Shown: positions 35,486-46,458, counted from the first letter of the stretch. The stretch is DNA of 64,000 nt from Cohnella terricola (GCF_007786475.1 NZ_VNJJ01000005.1:124001-188000); one strand, 5' to 3'. Notes: generated from the letters alone by a model not told the origin. Numbers and translations are program-made.

Positions 35486-37921
35486 ATGTCACACGAACAC
35501 GGCCAAGGCTATCAACCGCAAAAAATCGAACCGAAATGGCAGAAATTCTGGGACGAGAACAAATCGTTCCGCACGACGGAAGACGCGGACAAACCGAAGT
35601 TTTACGCGCTCGATATGTTTCCGTATCCATCCGGCGCAGGATTGCACGTCGGTCACCCGGAAGGCTATACCGCCACGGACATAGTGAGCCGCTTCAAAAG
35701 AATGAAAGGCTTTAACGTGCTGCACCCGATGGGCTGGGACGCTTTCGGATTGCCGGCGGAACAATACGCGCTGCAGACGGGTCGCCATCCGCGCGAGATT
35801 ACGGTGGAGAATATCGACAATTTCCGCCGCCAAATCAAATCGCTCGGGTTCTCCTACGATTGGGACCGCGAATTCAGCACGACGGACCCGGATTATTATA
35901 AGTGGACGCAGTGGATTTTTATTCAGTTGTATAAAAAGGGTCTCGCGTACGTCGCGGAAGTTCCGGTGAACTGGTGTCCGGCGCTTGGCACCGTGCTCGC
36001 GAACGAAGAAGTCATCGACGGATTGAGCGAACGCGGCGGACATCCGGTCATCCGCAAGCCGATGCGCCAGTGGATGCTGAAAATTACCGAATACGCGGAA
36101 AGGCTGCTCGAAGACTTAGAAGAGCTGGATTGGTCGGAAAGCATTAAAGACATGCAGCGCAACTGGATCGGCAAATCGACAGGAGCGGAAGTTACGTTCG
36201 CGATCGAAGGGCACGACGCTTCGCTGACCGTGTTCACGACCCGTCCGGATACTTTGTTCGGAGCGACGTATTGCGTGCTTGCTCCGGAGCACGAATTGGT
36301 TGCGATGATCGTTTCGGCCGACCAGAAAGTTGCCGTCGAAGCTTATATCGAACAAGCGGCTCGCAAGAGCGACCTCGAGCGCACCGATCTGGCTAAGGAT
36401 AAGAGCGGCGTGTTTACAGGGGCATACGCGATCAATCCGGTGAATGGCGGCAAGGTGCCGATCTGGATCGCCGATTACGTGCTCGGCGGATACGGCACGG
36501 GCGCAATTATGGCCGTTCCGGGCCACGACGAGCGTGACTGGGAGTTCGCGAAGAAGTTCGGTCTGCCGATCATCGAGGTTGTTGCGGGCGGCGACGTCGC
36601 GGAAGCGGCTTATACCGGCGACGGCAAACTGGTGAATTCCGATTTCTTGAACGGAATGAACACGTCGGAAGCGATCGCCGCGATGATCGCGCGCCTCGAG
36701 CAAGAAGGCAAAGGAAAGGGCAAAGTGACGTACCGTCTGCGCGATTGGCTGTTCAGCCGCCAGCGCTATTGGGGCGAGCCGATCCCGGTACTGCACTACG
36801 AGGACGGCACGATGGATACGATTCCGGAAGAGGATCTTCCGCTCCTGCTGCCGGATGTAGACGCGATTCAGCCTTCCGGCACCGGCGAATCCCCGCTGGC
36901 CAACGTGACGGAATGGGTGAACGTGGTCGATCCTCGCAACGGTCGCAAAGCTCGTCGCGAGACGAACACGATGCCGCAATGGGCGGGCAGTTGCTGGTAC
37001 TACTTGCGTTTTATCGATCCGAAGAACGACAAGGAAATTTGCTCGCCGGAGAAGCAGCGCGAATGGTTGCCGGTCGATCTGTACATCGGCGGAGCCGAGC
37101 ACGCGGTTCTTCACTTGCTGTACGCTCGTTTCTGGCATAAGGTGCTCTACGATCTCGGCGTCGTAAATACGAAAGAACCGTTCCATAAGCTCGTAAACCA
37201 AGGCATGATTCTCGGTATGAACAACGAGAAAATGTCCAAATCGCGCGGCAACGTCATCAACCCGGACGACATCGTCGGAGAGTTCGGGGCGGATACGTTG
37301 CGGATGTACGAGATGTTCATGGGTCCGTTAGAAGCGACGAAGCCTTGGAACACGAACGGGGTAGAAGGCGTATTCCGCTTCCTGGCCCGCGTATGGCGCT
37401 TGTTTGTCGACGAGAACGGCAACCTGAACGGCAAAATCCAGGACGTTCCGGGAGATGATTCCTTCCGCCGCGTTTGGCATAAGAGCATCAAGAAAATCGG
37501 CGAGGACTACGAAGGCCTGCGTTTCAATACGGCCATCAGTCAAATGATGATCTTCGTCAACGAAGCTTACAAGACCGAAGTTCTGCCGAAACAAGCGATG
37601 GAGCATTTCGTTCAGATGCTGTCCCCGATCGCGCCGCACATCGCGGAAGAGCTGTGGGAGAAGCTTGGCCATTCTGAATCCGTCACGTACGCGCAATGGC
37701 CACAATACGATGTGTCGCTCACGGTGGATGCCGAGGTCGAGATCGTTGTGCAAGTGAACGGCAAGATTGCCGAACGGCTGAAAATCGCTGCCGACTTGGA
37801 CGAGGCGGGCATGCAAGCTCAAGCACTCGAATCCGCGAAAGTGCAGGAGCTTATTGATGGCAAAACCGTCCGCAAAGTGATCGCCGTCAAAGGCAAACTC
37901 GTCAACATCGTCGCCAATTAA
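35486..37921 (+). CDS. leuS: Leucine--tRNA ligase
   Basis: Class I aminoacyl-tRNA synthetase of 811 aa, normal for the bacterial type. The HIGH-type motif is in [16 protein letters not shown]. The CP1 editing domain carries [19 protein letters not shown] and [12 protein letters not shown]. The KMSKS motif is in [16 protein letters not shown], and the anticodon-binding domain is C-terminal. Regulation is by the upstream T-box. It is monocistronic, closed by a strong terminator. Confidence 0.98.
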   Translation: MSHEHGQGYQPQKIEPKWQKFWDENKSFRTTEDADKPKFYALDMFPYPSGAGLHVGHPEGYTATDIVSRFKRMKGFNVLHPMGWDAFGLPAEQYALQTGRHPREITVENIDNFRRQIKSLGFSYDWDREFSTTDPDYYKWTQWIFIQLYKKGLAYVAEVPVNWCPALGTVLANEEVIDGLSERGGHPVIRKPMRQWMLKITEYAERLLEDLEELDWSESIKDMQRNWIGKSTGAEVTFAIEGHDASLTVFTTRPDTLFGATYCVLAPEHELVAMIVSADQKVAVEAYIEQAARKSDLERTDLAKDKSGVFTGAYAINPVNGGKVPIWIADYVLGGYGTGAIMAVPGHDERDWEFAKKFGLPIIEVVAGGDVAEAAYTGDGKLVNSDFLNGMNTSEAIAAMIARLEQEGKGKGKVTYRLRDWLFSRQRYWGEPIPVLHYEDGTMDTIPEEDLPLLLPDVDAIQPSGTGESPLANVTEWVNVVDPRNGRKARRETNTMPQWAGSCWYYLRFIDPKNDKEICSPEKQREWLPVDLYIGGAEHAVLHLLYARFWHKVLYDLGVVNTKEPFHKLVNQGMILGMNNEKMSKSRGNVINPDDIVGEFGADTLRMYEMFMGPLEATKPWNTNGVEGVFRFLARVWRLFVDENGNLNGKIQDVPGDDSFRRVWHKSIKKIGEDYEGLRFNTAISQMMIFVNEAYKTEVLPKQAMEHFVQMLSPIAPHIAEELWEKLGHSESVTYAQWPQYDVSLTVDAEVEIVVQVNGKIAERLKIAADLDEAGMQAQALESAKVQELIDGKTVRKVIAVKGKLVNIVAN

Positions 37922-37945
37922 ATGATTTAACGCAGCGCGAAGCAC

Positions 37946-37992
37946 GCGCCGCTTGCCTCCGTCTTCCGGGACGGGGCGAGCGGTGTTTTTTT
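37946..37992 (+). terminator. Terminator of leuS
   Basis: CGCCGCTTGCCTCCGTC pairs with GACGGGGCGAGCGGTG with a few mismatches and wobbles around a short TTCCGG loop, followed by seven T. Confidence 0.88.
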
Positions 37993-38060
37993 GTTTTTTC
38001 GGAGGAGGGCGGACGTCTTAATGGAATCACAAAAACGATAAATTTTTGGGAGGATTCTTC

Positions 38061-38732
38061 ATGTTTGAACAAGCGTTCGAAAAGTTTTTGAGCGACCAGC
38101 GGGAAGGGGCTTCGGGCAGGAGATTGGAGATGCTGAGTATGGACTTGACCGGCACGAAGAAACTGCTCGAAGTTGTCGTTTGGCCGATTCTGCGATCGTT
38201 CGAGGGAATCGTCTTAGAGTACGAGGTGGCGAACGCATCCGGGGTGACCATCTATATCGATGCTTTCTATGTACCATTATCCGCGGCATTGGAGTGCGAA
38301 GGCTTCGCTTCGCATGCGGAGAAAGTTACCCGCAGTCGGTTCGATTTCGAAAGGACGCGGGTTCGGACGCTAGGGACGAGGGGAATCATCCATATGCCTT
38401 TCACGAAGGACCAATTGGACAAGCAACCCGAGCTTTGCCGGCAGTCTATGTATGAATTGATGGGAAAACATTCGAGCATCGCGGGTGCTAGGGGGATGAG
38501 GGAGTTGTCCGTGTTCGAGAGAGAAGTCATCCGGTTTGGGTTGCACTTGCACCGGCCGTTGCGTCTTGAAGACGTGAAATATTGTCTGCAATGCAAATAT
38601 GACTTGGCCAAGAAGACGCTGACGCAGCACATGTTGAAGGGAGTGATCGCTCCAGTCGGATCCGGTTCGAAGAGGTATCACGAATATCGTCTTTTAGAAC
38701 AAGCGGGAGAACTTCTCGCGAAAGTGTATTAG
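38061..38732 (+). CDS. Unrecognised protein: DUF559/VSR-like nuclease signature plus C-terminal helical (HTH-like) part
   Basis: A 223-aa protein that I cannot name. Residues 50-125 follow the order of acidic and basic positions seen in DUF559/very-short-patch-repair type PD-(D/E)XK nucleases: E53, D67 in IYIDAFYVP, E78-C-E80-G, H85, then RFDFERTRVRTLG and GIIHMPFTKDQL. The C-terminal region from about 150 (ELSVFEREVIRFG; EDVKYCLQCKYDLAKKTL) is helical and ends in a basic turn GSGSKRYHEYR, compatible with a winged helix. ATG 38061 follows GGGAGGA. Its stop TAG lies within the first unit of repeat array 3, and no terminator is seen. Nuclease activity and DNA binding are inference. Confidence 0.75.
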   Translation: MFEQAFEKFLSDQREGASGRRLEMLSMDLTGTKKLLEVVVWPILRSFEGIVLEYEVANASGVTIYIDAFYVPLSAALECEGFASHAEKVTRSRFDFERTRVRTLGTRGIIHMPFTKDQLDKQPELCRQSMYELMGKHSSIAGARGMRELSVFEREVIRFGLHLHRPLRLEDVKYCLQCKYDLAKKTLTQHMLKGVIAPVGSGSKRYHEYRLLEQAGELLAKVY

Positions 38733-39083
38733 TCCGGCGAAACGAGTTAGATCGTGCGAGATGGTGGTGTGAGCTCGTGTAGTCCGGCGAAACCGAGTTA
38801 GAACGTACGGAAAAGGGGGTGCGAGCGCATGTAGTCCGGCGAAACCGAGTTAGAACGTGCGAAAAGGGGTGCGAGCGCATGTAGTCCGGCGAAACCGAGT
38901 TAGATCGTGCGAGATGGTGGTGTGAGCGCGTGTAGTTTGGCGAAACCGAGTTAGAACGTGCGAGATGGTGGTGTGAGCGCGCGTAGTCCGGCGAAACCGA
39001 GTTAGAACGTGCGAAATGGGTGCGAGCGCATGTAGTCCGGCGAAACCGAGTTAGAACGTGCGAAAAGGGGTGCGAGCGTGTGT
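38731..39083. repeat. Tandem array 3: seven units of about 51 bp
   Basis: The word AGTCCGGCGAAA (one copy AGTTTGGCGAAA) recurs at 38731, 38781, 38833, 38883, 38934, 38985 and 39034; spacings are 50, 52, 50, 51, 51 and 49 bp. Each unit continues with CCGAGTTAGAACGTGCGA, a G-rich variable middle and GCGAGCGCATGT or a close variant. ACGTGCG can pair with CGCATGT/CGCGTGT through a short stem with G.T wobbles. It fills the whole gap between two convergent genes, touching both stop codons. Open frames through it lack RBS and are judged non-coding. Confidence 0.92.
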
Positions 39084-39086
39084 ATG

Positions 39087-39920
39087 CTAGGTACATTCAC
39101 GTGGGAAGAGAGATGAGTCGACGCGGTCGACGTCTTCGGCGAACTTCTCGTGGGTCGTGTATAACACCTGCAGGAAGGCGCCGCGTGTCGATCTGCGCAA
39201 CGTTGCGAGAGCGGCAGCGGTAATTCCGCCAGGAACGGAAACTTTGGCTTGCAGTTCCTCGGGCGTGCAAGGGAGCTCCAGCATGAGACGGGCGGTGCCG
39301 AGCATCATTTCGCAAGCAAGAGAGGTGGCCTTCGCGCGATCCATGCCGACGGACATCACCGCAGCATCGATAAACTGCTCAAGCAGGCTCGCCATGAAAG
39401 CTGGTCCGCAGCTGGACAAGTCCGACGCGACGCGAACTTCATCTTCCTGTATGTCGATCGGTCGGCTGATCGCGGAGAACAAGTCCCGTAAGCCTTTTCG
39501 GTCATCATCCGTCAAGCGATCGCCCCACATCATAAGCGAGGCCCCTCCGCCGATGGCGTTAACGACGCTGGGGATGATTTTGGCGATTTTGCAGGGTATG
39601 AGTTCTTCCAGAGACGAGAGCTTAACGGGGCTCGTAATCGAGATTACGATCTGTTCGGGAGTTAGAACAGGCGCAATATCGTCCAGCACTCGTCTAAAGT
39701 CCATTGGTTTAACGCACAAAAACAAATAATCCGCGTCTGTGGCCGTCTCTTTGTTCGAATCGGCGATATGCAGACGGGGATACTGCTCTTTCAAAACGGA
39801 TAGCTTGGAAGGCGTTCGAGAACTGATGACGATGTCGTCCGGCTGCATCGCACCGGCGCGTACGAATGCTCCCACGAGTAAGCTGCCCATACTACCTGCA
39901 CCGATGAAGCCGATTTTCAT
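39087..39920 (-). CDS. comER: ComER, pyrroline-5-carboxylate reductase family protein
   Basis: A ProC-fold NAD(P)-binding protein of 277 aa. The Rossmann glycine motif is MKIGFIGAGSMGSLLVGAF, and the C-terminal ProC signature region is LEQFIDAAVMSVGMDRAKA. Its position, divergent from comEA, identifies it as ComER rather than a biosynthetic ProC; in B. subtilis ComER has been linked to biofilm/sporulation control rather than competence itself. The start ATG at 39920 has GGGAGGG 7 nt upstream. The gene ends 3 bp from repeat array 3 and shows no terminator. Confidence 0.88.
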   Translation of the reverse strand: MKIGFIGAGSMGSLLVGAFVRAGAMQPDDIVISSRTPSKLSVLKEQYPRLHIADSNKETATDADYLFLCVKPMDFRRVLDDIAPVLTPEQIVISITSPVKLSSLEELIPCKIAKIIPSVVNAIGGGASLMMWGDRLTDDDRKGLRDLFSAISRPIDIQEDEVRVASDLSSCGPAFMASLLEQFIDAAVMSVGMDRAKATSLACEMMLGTARLMLELPCTPEELQAKVSVPGGITAAALATLRRSTRGAFLQVLYTTHEKFAEDVDRVDSSLFPRECT

Positions 39921-40062
39921 CCGCATTCCCTCCCAAGACGTATGTTTACATCCCATTCTATGAATAAAAGCTTGGACGTCATGAATCTTTTTTTCATCAT
40001 GGCTTGCCGTCGCAGTCGTTTTCTCGTATATATATGCAAATTTAAGAATGGAGGATACTGCA

Positions 40063-40590
40063 ATGATGAAAACAACTATACGGAAACCCCTCATCGCCGT
40101 ATTGTTTATGACCGGCGTCGCGCTTCTCGTTTACGCCTTGTTCCTCGGATCGACGAAAAACCCAATCACCGAATGGAAGCCGGTTAACGAACCATTGAAA
40201 GCGGCTGTCGAAAGATTGTCCGAGCCCGTTAAACGCGAACAAGCCGCCGACACAGATCGCAAGCCGGATTTGCTCGCGGCAGCGAGCGGGAACGAGCCGA
40301 GCGCACCTGAAACCGAACCTGCAGAAAGCGTCGGTCCCAGCACGGAAGTTATCAAGGATCCTCCCGTACCTTCGGCGGATTCCTCCGGAAGCTTGATCGA
40401 TCTCAATCGAGCGACACAATCGGAGCTGGAGACTTTGCCCGGCATCGGTCCATCCAAAGCGAAAGCGATCATAGCTTACCGCGAGAAAATAAACGGCTTC
40501 CGTCAAATCGATCAACTCAGGGACGTTAAGGGGATCGGCCCCAAAGTATATGAAAGAATATCCGGCCTCGTCCGAATCTCGCAGAAATAA
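40063..40590 (+). CDS. comEA: Competence protein ComEA, DNA-binding helix-hairpin-helix protein
   Basis: Membrane-anchored receptor for double-stranded DNA during transformation. The 175-aa protein has an N-terminal TM helix (about 8-28), a low-complexity linker rich in E, P and S, and a C-terminal tandem HhH domain with IDLNRATQSELETLPGIGPS and DVKGIGPKVYERI. ATG 40063 follows GGAGGA by 8 nt. The following gene is not comEB but a metY homologue. No ComK-type AT box was found upstream. Confidence 0.92.
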   Translation: MMKTTIRKPLIAVLFMTGVALLVYALFLGSTKNPITEWKPVNEPLKAAVERLSEPVKREQAADTDRKPDLLAAASGNEPSAPETEPAESVGPSTEVIKDPPVPSADSSGSLIDLNRATQSELETLPGIGPSKAKAIIAYREKINGFRQIDQLRDVKGIGPKVYERISGLVRISQK

Positions 40591-40666
40591 AAACAAACCC
40601 CGCTTTACATTCGCAATAATTATGAGAAAATAAGGAGGAAAACTAATACTTTAGGAGGCTAACTGA

Positions 40667-41956
<1,290 letters not shown>

Positions 41957-41987
41957 TACCGGCATTCGCCGGGCGGAGGTGTGAAAG

Positions 41988-42506
41988 ATGGCAGCCCTGC
42001 GCAAGGACTGGGATACGTATTTTATGGATATAGCGTTCATGGTTTCGACTCGCTCCCGTTGTCCGCGGCGGCACGTTGGAACCGTGCTCGTGCAGGGGAA
42101 AAAACTGCTCGGCACGGCATACAACGGCGCTCCGATGGGCGTTCAGGATTGTTCCGAGGCGGGGTGCATGATCGTCGAGGAATACGAACCCGCTCCGGCG
42201 GGAACCTCAGCGGCGGCCATGGTCAAGAAGCAACGGTGCATTCGGACGATACACGCCGAGCAGAACCTGCTGCTTTTTACGGACCGCGTGGATCGCGAAG
42301 GCTCGGTCGTATACGTCACTGACCAACCGTGCTGGACGTGCGCGAATATGCTCGCGAACAGCGGAATATCGGAAATCGTGTACTACCGGCCTTATCCGAA
42401 AGACTACGATAAAGTAGCCGCGCTTATGGAGCAAAGGGGCTTGATTTTTCGCAAGCTCGAGTATTACGCTCCTCCGCCGGATACGGAGGTTCAAGACGGA
42501 TCTTAG
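41988..42506 (+). CDS. comEB: ComEB, deoxycytidylate (dCMP) deaminase family protein
   Basis: Zinc cytidine-deaminase fold protein of 172 aa. The catalytic HAE motif is IHAEQNLLLF and the second zinc site is DQPCWTCANML. Family enzymes convert dCMP to dUMP; B. subtilis ComEB has also been implicated in localising the DNA-uptake machinery. It is followed by a strong terminator before comEC. RBS GGAGG lies upstream of ATG 41988. Confidence 0.94.
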   Translation: MAALRKDWDTYFMDIAFMVSTRSRCPRRHVGTVLVQGKKLLGTAYNGAPMGVQDCSEAGCMIVEEYEPAPAGTSAAAMVKKQRCIRTIHAEQNLLLFTDRVDREGSVVYVTDQPCWTCANMLANSGISEIVYYRPYPKDYDKVAALMEQRGLIFRKLEYYAPPPDTEVQDGS

Positions 42507-42541
42507 CTTGAGCATGACCCATAGAAACAGCTTGAAGAGGA

Positions 42542-42590
42542 AGCACCTCTTCGCCGAGCATCGACACTCGGCGGAGAGGGCTTTTTTTTT
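42542..42590 (+). terminator. Strong terminator between comEB and comEC
   Basis: AGCACCTCTTCGCCGAG (42542-42558) pairs with CTCGGCGGAGAGGGCT (42567-42582) with one or two irregularities, followed by nine T. It ends only 20 nt before the ATG of comEC. Confidence 0.88.
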
Positions 42591-42610
42591 GTGATAAGGA
42601 GGAACCGACG

Positions 42611-45205
42611 ATGAACCGGAGACCGCTGGTCGCTGTTGCTTGCAGTTTTATTGCCGGGACCGCGGTATTCCCGCTGTGCCCTGGAAAGGAAGCGTTCGTG
42701 GCGCTCGCCTCTTTGCTTATTCTTCTGTTTGCTTGCGCGATAGCCGGAATCGTTACCCCAAAGCTTGTACTGGTTTGTGGCACGGCGTTGCTGCTGGCTT
42801 ATGGGGAAAGGGCGTGGCAAGATAGGGATCGTTATTCCGATCTGGAGATCTCGCTTGCCGAGAGCGGAATCGAAGCCGAACTGCACGGCCGTATATCGTC
42901 GGCCATCGAAGTGGACGGGGATTTGGTTTCCTTTATGCTGAAGGCGGATAAGATCCGATTGGCTTCCGACGATCACGACTCCCCGATGACCGATACGGTT
43001 GTCGTCAGAATCAGACTGAGCAAACAGTCCGACCAGGAGGTCGCCGGGAGATGGAGAAGAGGCGACGGCTTTCTCGCGAAAGGTACATTAGAATTGCCGG
43101 GGGAAGCGGGCAACTTCGGCGCGTTCGACTATCGAAGTTATCTGATAAAACAAGGAATTTATTGGCAGTTGTCGGTCAAAGGGCTTGGTTCCGTTAACGA
43201 CGAGAAGAAACCCGTTCCTCTGTCGATGCAGCCTTTGCGCTTTTTCGATGATGCTCGGAATACGATAGGCGCTTTGATGGACCGCTTGTTTCCTGGCGGA
43301 GATTCGGGTTATATGAAAGGTCTGGTGATCGGCATTCGTTCCGATCTCGATCCCGCACAGTATGACAGCTTTGCCCGTATTGGAATGACGCATGTGCTGG
43401 CGATATCCGGGCTGCACGTGGGCGTCGTCGTTTATTTGTTGCTGCAAGTGGGAGCTTGGATCAGGCTGACGAGGGAACGTTCGCTAGATATTACGATCGC
43501 TATGATGCCGGTCTATATGATGATTACGGGAGCTTCCCCGTCGGTCGTTCGGGCTTGCCTGATGGCGATGATCGCGCTTTGGCTGGCTCGCAAACAGGCG
43601 CTGAAAGACGGGCTTCATTTGCTGTTCGCGGCGGCCATGGCGATGCTCATCTGGAACCCGACGTTGATCGAGGAAATCGCCTTTCAACTGTCTTTTCTCG
43701 TTACGTTGGGGTTGATCTTGTTTGTACCGACCGTAAGCGAGTGGCTGCCGTTTCGGTGGAAACGGCTGAACGGCGCCTTAGCCGTTACGGTCACCGCGCA
43801 AGCCGTGTCCTTTCCGGTCACCGTATATTACTTCCATTCAATGCATTTGCTATCGTTGCCTGCCAATTTCCTTCTCGTACCGTTCATTAGCATGATCGTG
43901 ATGCCTCTGGGCATGGCTGCCGTCGCTTTGGGGGCGATCTGGCTTCCTCTTGGGATCGTTCCGGCCAAGCTTGCGACGCTGGGCAATCGATTAACTTTCG
44001 CGGTCGTCGATTGGCTGAATGGTTTCGTGGACTTTCGGACGATTTGGCCACAACCGCCGTTAATTTGGGTCGTCTGCGCATATGCGCTCATGGGCGTCGG
44101 ACTGGTGGGAGCCCGAAGATTGCTGGCTCGCCGACAAGAGCGAGCGTGGTGGATCAAACAGGCGGAGGAACAAGTGGCGCGCGATTCGGGAGGAGGGTCT
44201 ACTGCGCCGTTATACCCGCTGGGCCTGCCGGATATCCGCCAGAATCGGCTGAAATCGTATGGGCTGCGAGCCGCATTCGGTCTGGCGTGCGCATGCTGGC
44301 TGTTATGGGGTTACCGGCCGGCCTGGGCGGATCAAACGGCGACGGTATCTTTCATTAACGTGGGGCAAGGCGATAGCATTTTGATTCGGACGGGACAAGG
44401 AAAATATATATTGGTAGATGCCGGTGGGACGATCGGTTTCCGCAAGCCCGGGGATGAGTGGAAAGAAAGGAGGTCCCCTTACGAAGTAGGGCACAAGCTG
44501 CTCGTGCCGCTGTTGTTGAAAAGAGGGGTGAGAGAGATCGACGCGCTTGTGCTCACTCATTTGGATGAGGACCATATCGGAGGCGCCCGAGCGGTATTGG
44601 ATCATATTCCAGTACGGGCGCTCCTGTTCAATGGGACGGTCAAAACTTCACCCGGCGCGTTAGCTGTACTTAACAAGGCAACCGATAAACAAATCCCCGC
44701 CTATAGCGTCCATGCTCCGATGGAATGGACTGTCGATCGGTCGGCGCATATCCGGGCGTTGTATCCGCTCTCGACGCACTCAGATTCCGAAGCGGACGCT
44801 ATTGAGCGACAGGACGACCAGAACGCGAGCAGCGTCGTATTGCACGTTACGCTGTACGGCAGGAATTTTCTGCTTCCCGGGGACCTGGAAGCGAAAGGAG
44901 AACGAGAGATCGTAGATATCGAATACGAGCAAGGCCACAATGCGATGCAAGGGACGATCGACGTGCTCAAAGCCGGTCATCACGGCAGCAAAACCTCGTC
45001 GACCGGCTTATGGGTCAGCTATTGGCTGCCGACGGAAACGGTCATTTCCGTCGGTAAGAACAATTTCTACGGGCATCCGAACATGGATGTGCTCCAACGT
45101 CTGGAGGTTGCGGGAAGCCGAGTATGGCGAACCGATCTCGACGGAGAAGTGCAATACCGCATCCATCCGGGAGGAGCGATGGAGCGTAGAGTGCTGCGCC
45201 AATGA
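42611..45205 (+). CDS. comEC: DNA internalization channel protein ComEC/Rec2
   Basis: Membrane channel for single-stranded DNA during transformation, 864 aa. An N-terminal pair of helices and an OB-type DUF4131 domain are followed by the competence domain with GLVIGIRSDLDP and AISGLHVGVVVYLL and many helices. The C-terminal metallo-beta-lactamase domain carries VLTHLDEDHIGG, GDLEAKGE and AGHHGSKTS, thought to degrade the non-transforming strand. RBS AAGGAGG is 8 nt before ATG 42611. The upstream terminator leaves no room for a separate promoter. Confidence 0.95.
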   Translation: MNRRPLVAVACSFIAGTAVFPLCPGKEAFVALASLLILLFACAIAGIVTPKLVLVCGTALLLAYGERAWQDRDRYSDLEISLAESGIEAELHGRISSAIEVDGDLVSFMLKADKIRLASDDHDSPMTDTVVVRIRLSKQSDQEVAGRWRRGDGFLAKGTLELPGEAGNFGAFDYRSYLIKQGIYWQLSVKGLGSVNDEKKPVPLSMQPLRFFDDARNTIGALMDRLFPGGDSGYMKGLVIGIRSDLDPAQYDSFARIGMTHVLAISGLHVGVVVYLLLQVGAWIRLTRERSLDITIAMMPVYMMITGASPSVVRACLMAMIALWLARKQALKDGLHLLFAAAMAMLIWNPTLIEEIAFQLSFLVTLGLILFVPTVSEWLPFRWKRLNGALAVTVTAQAVSFPVTVYYFHSMHLLSLPANFLLVPFISMIVMPLGMAAVALGAIWLPLGIVPAKLATLGNRLTFAVVDWLNGFVDFRTIWPQPPLIWVVCAYALMGVGLVGARRLLARRQERAWWIKQAEEQVARDSGGGSTAPLYPLGLPDIRQNRLKSYGLRAAFGLACACWLLWGYRPAWADQTATVSFINVGQGDSILIRTGQGKYILVDAGGTIGFRKPGDEWKERRSPYEVGHKLLVPLLLKRGVREIDALVLTHLDEDHIGGARAVLDHIPVRALLFNGTVKTSPGALAVLNKATDKQIPAYSVHAPMEWTVDRSAHIRALYPLSTHSDSEADAIERQDDQNASSVVLHVTLYGRNFLLPGDLEAKGEREIVDIEYEQGHNAMQGTIDVLKAGHHGSKTSSTGLWVSYWLPTETVISVGKNNFYGHPNMDVLQRLEVAGSRVWRTDLDGEVQYRIHPGGAMERRVLRQ

Positions 45206-45306
45206 ACGGGGAACGGGGGCTCTCGCACCTCAAGCCGAGCTAGTCAGCGGGAGCGTATCGGATGTTCGCCGCAATCGCGAGAAGAAGCGGACGAATCTGA
45301 TCCGTT

Positions 45307-46254
45307 TTAAGAGCTGTCTTCCAACAGCGCCAACACGTCTTCGTGTTTCTTGTATTGGTAAGCGATCGTTCGATCCGGGAAATAAGCCGTGAAAACGCGT
45401 CGCTTTGCGTCGAAAACGACGGAACCCGGATTGCCCGACAATAGCGTTTCGTTCAGGTCGACGAACTGGATTCGATCGCCGTCTTTTTTGTAAATTTGCG
45501 TGTTGCTAATCGTGGACGCTTCCGACGCGACGACTTCCGGAGTCCCGTCCTCGTCAAGATCGATTTCCTCGGCGAACGCCTGCAGTCGAAAATCGCTGAC
45601 CGGCACGCCGGGGACGGAGTCTTCGAAGCGAAACCAAACGTTCATCACGCAGTTCGCTCCGCACGGGCCGTAAGCGCGAAGATGGAATTGGCCGAATAAG
45701 TTGCTTTTGAAGATTTCGACGTCGTTGAGGTACGGAAGCTCTCCGATCTGACCGATCTCGTATATCTCCCTGTCGGAGCCGCCGCCTGGGGCGACCATCC
45801 CAATGTAAAGTTCGGATTCTCCTTCATTCTTGACGTACACGACGAAGTTCAGCAAATCGTCCATCCCGTCGGCTTCGATCGTACGTTTGACTACGACCGA
45901 TGTTCTCTCGATGCGCTTCGCCTCAATGCGGCTAACCTCTGCAGGGGGCTTACCCGGCGAGCTCTCGACATCTTCGTAGTTGAGCCGAATTTCTTTGGCG
46001 GCGATTGGAGGGGGCGTCTCCGAAGGCTGCTTGCTTTCGGTCGGGACAGGGGGCGGGGTCTCCGTGCGCGGAACATCGGTTCCGGCGGGCGCTTGCGGTT
46101 GCTGGTGCGTCTGGTCCGGAATTGCGATCACGATCGCGGCGATGCAGAATACGATCGCCAATGCGGCGGCGAGACGGATTCCGTGCCGTGTATTCGCACG
46201 TCTGCGCAATCTGCCTTTAGCGGCCTCGTAACAATTCGGCTTCGGTTTTTTCAT
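45307..46254 (-). CDS. Membrane-anchored protein of unknown function next to an ECF sigma locus
   Basis: A 315-aa protein I do not recognise. A basic N-terminus (KKPKPNCYEAAKGRLRRRA) is followed by one TM helix (LAAALAIVFCIAAIVIAI, about 32-50), a Pro/Thr/Glu-rich linker (to about 100) and a soluble extracytoplasmic domain. The latter includes an acidic calcium-like loop EEIDLDEDGTPEVVAS and one Cys pair (GPCGANC). It is divergent from the ECF sigma/anti-sigma pair and could belong to its regulon, but that is inference. The start at 46254 follows GGGATGGGA; an ATG 12 nt upstream is possible. Confidence 0.7.
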   Translation of the reverse strand: MKKPKPNCYEAAKGRLRRRANTRHGIRLAAALAIVFCIAAIVIAIPDQTHQQPQAPAGTDVPRTETPPPVPTESKQPSETPPPIAAKEIRLNYEDVESSPGKPPAEVSRIEAKRIERTSVVVKRTIEADGMDDLLNFVVYVKNEGESELYIGMVAPGGGSDREIYEIGQIGELPYLNDVEIFKSNLFGQFHLRAYGPCGANCVMNVWFRFEDSVPGVPVSDFRLQAFAEEIDLDEDGTPEVVASEASTISNTQIYKKDGDRIQFVDLNETLLSGNPGSVVFDAKRRVFTAYFPDRTIAYQYKKHEDVLALLEDSS

Positions 46255-46427
46255 TTTAAATCCCATCCCTTTGATATCGCTCGAGCTCCGTCGAGTCGAC
46301 GGAGTGCACATGTTTTAAATATTCAGACTCCACAGGCTCACCTCCAACCTATTAGACAGTGTATAATAGTATTCGGTTCCGTATATCCAACATAAAACAT
46401 TGTTCCTATTCGAATTATTTTGCTAGA

Positions 46428-46455
46428 CTTATAGGGAAAAGCATTTATTTACCAA
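46428..46455 (-). promoter_or_regulatory. Candidate promoter of the divergent membrane protein gene
   Basis: On the minus strand TTGGTA (46450-46455) and TATAAG (46428-46433) are separated by 16 bp. The predicted transcript has a leader of about 165 nt. Confidence 0.4.
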
Positions 46456-46458
46456 AAA

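Noticed and set aside
36116-37201. Long antisense frames over leuS, dnaJ (62645-63790), alaS and others
   Set aside because: They lie opposite strongly conserved genes and arise from G+C-rich codon usage; none shows a recognisable motif or RBS.
39921-40062. ComK box in front of comEA
   Set aside because: No AAAA-N5-TTTT pairs with the required spacing were seen in the gap.
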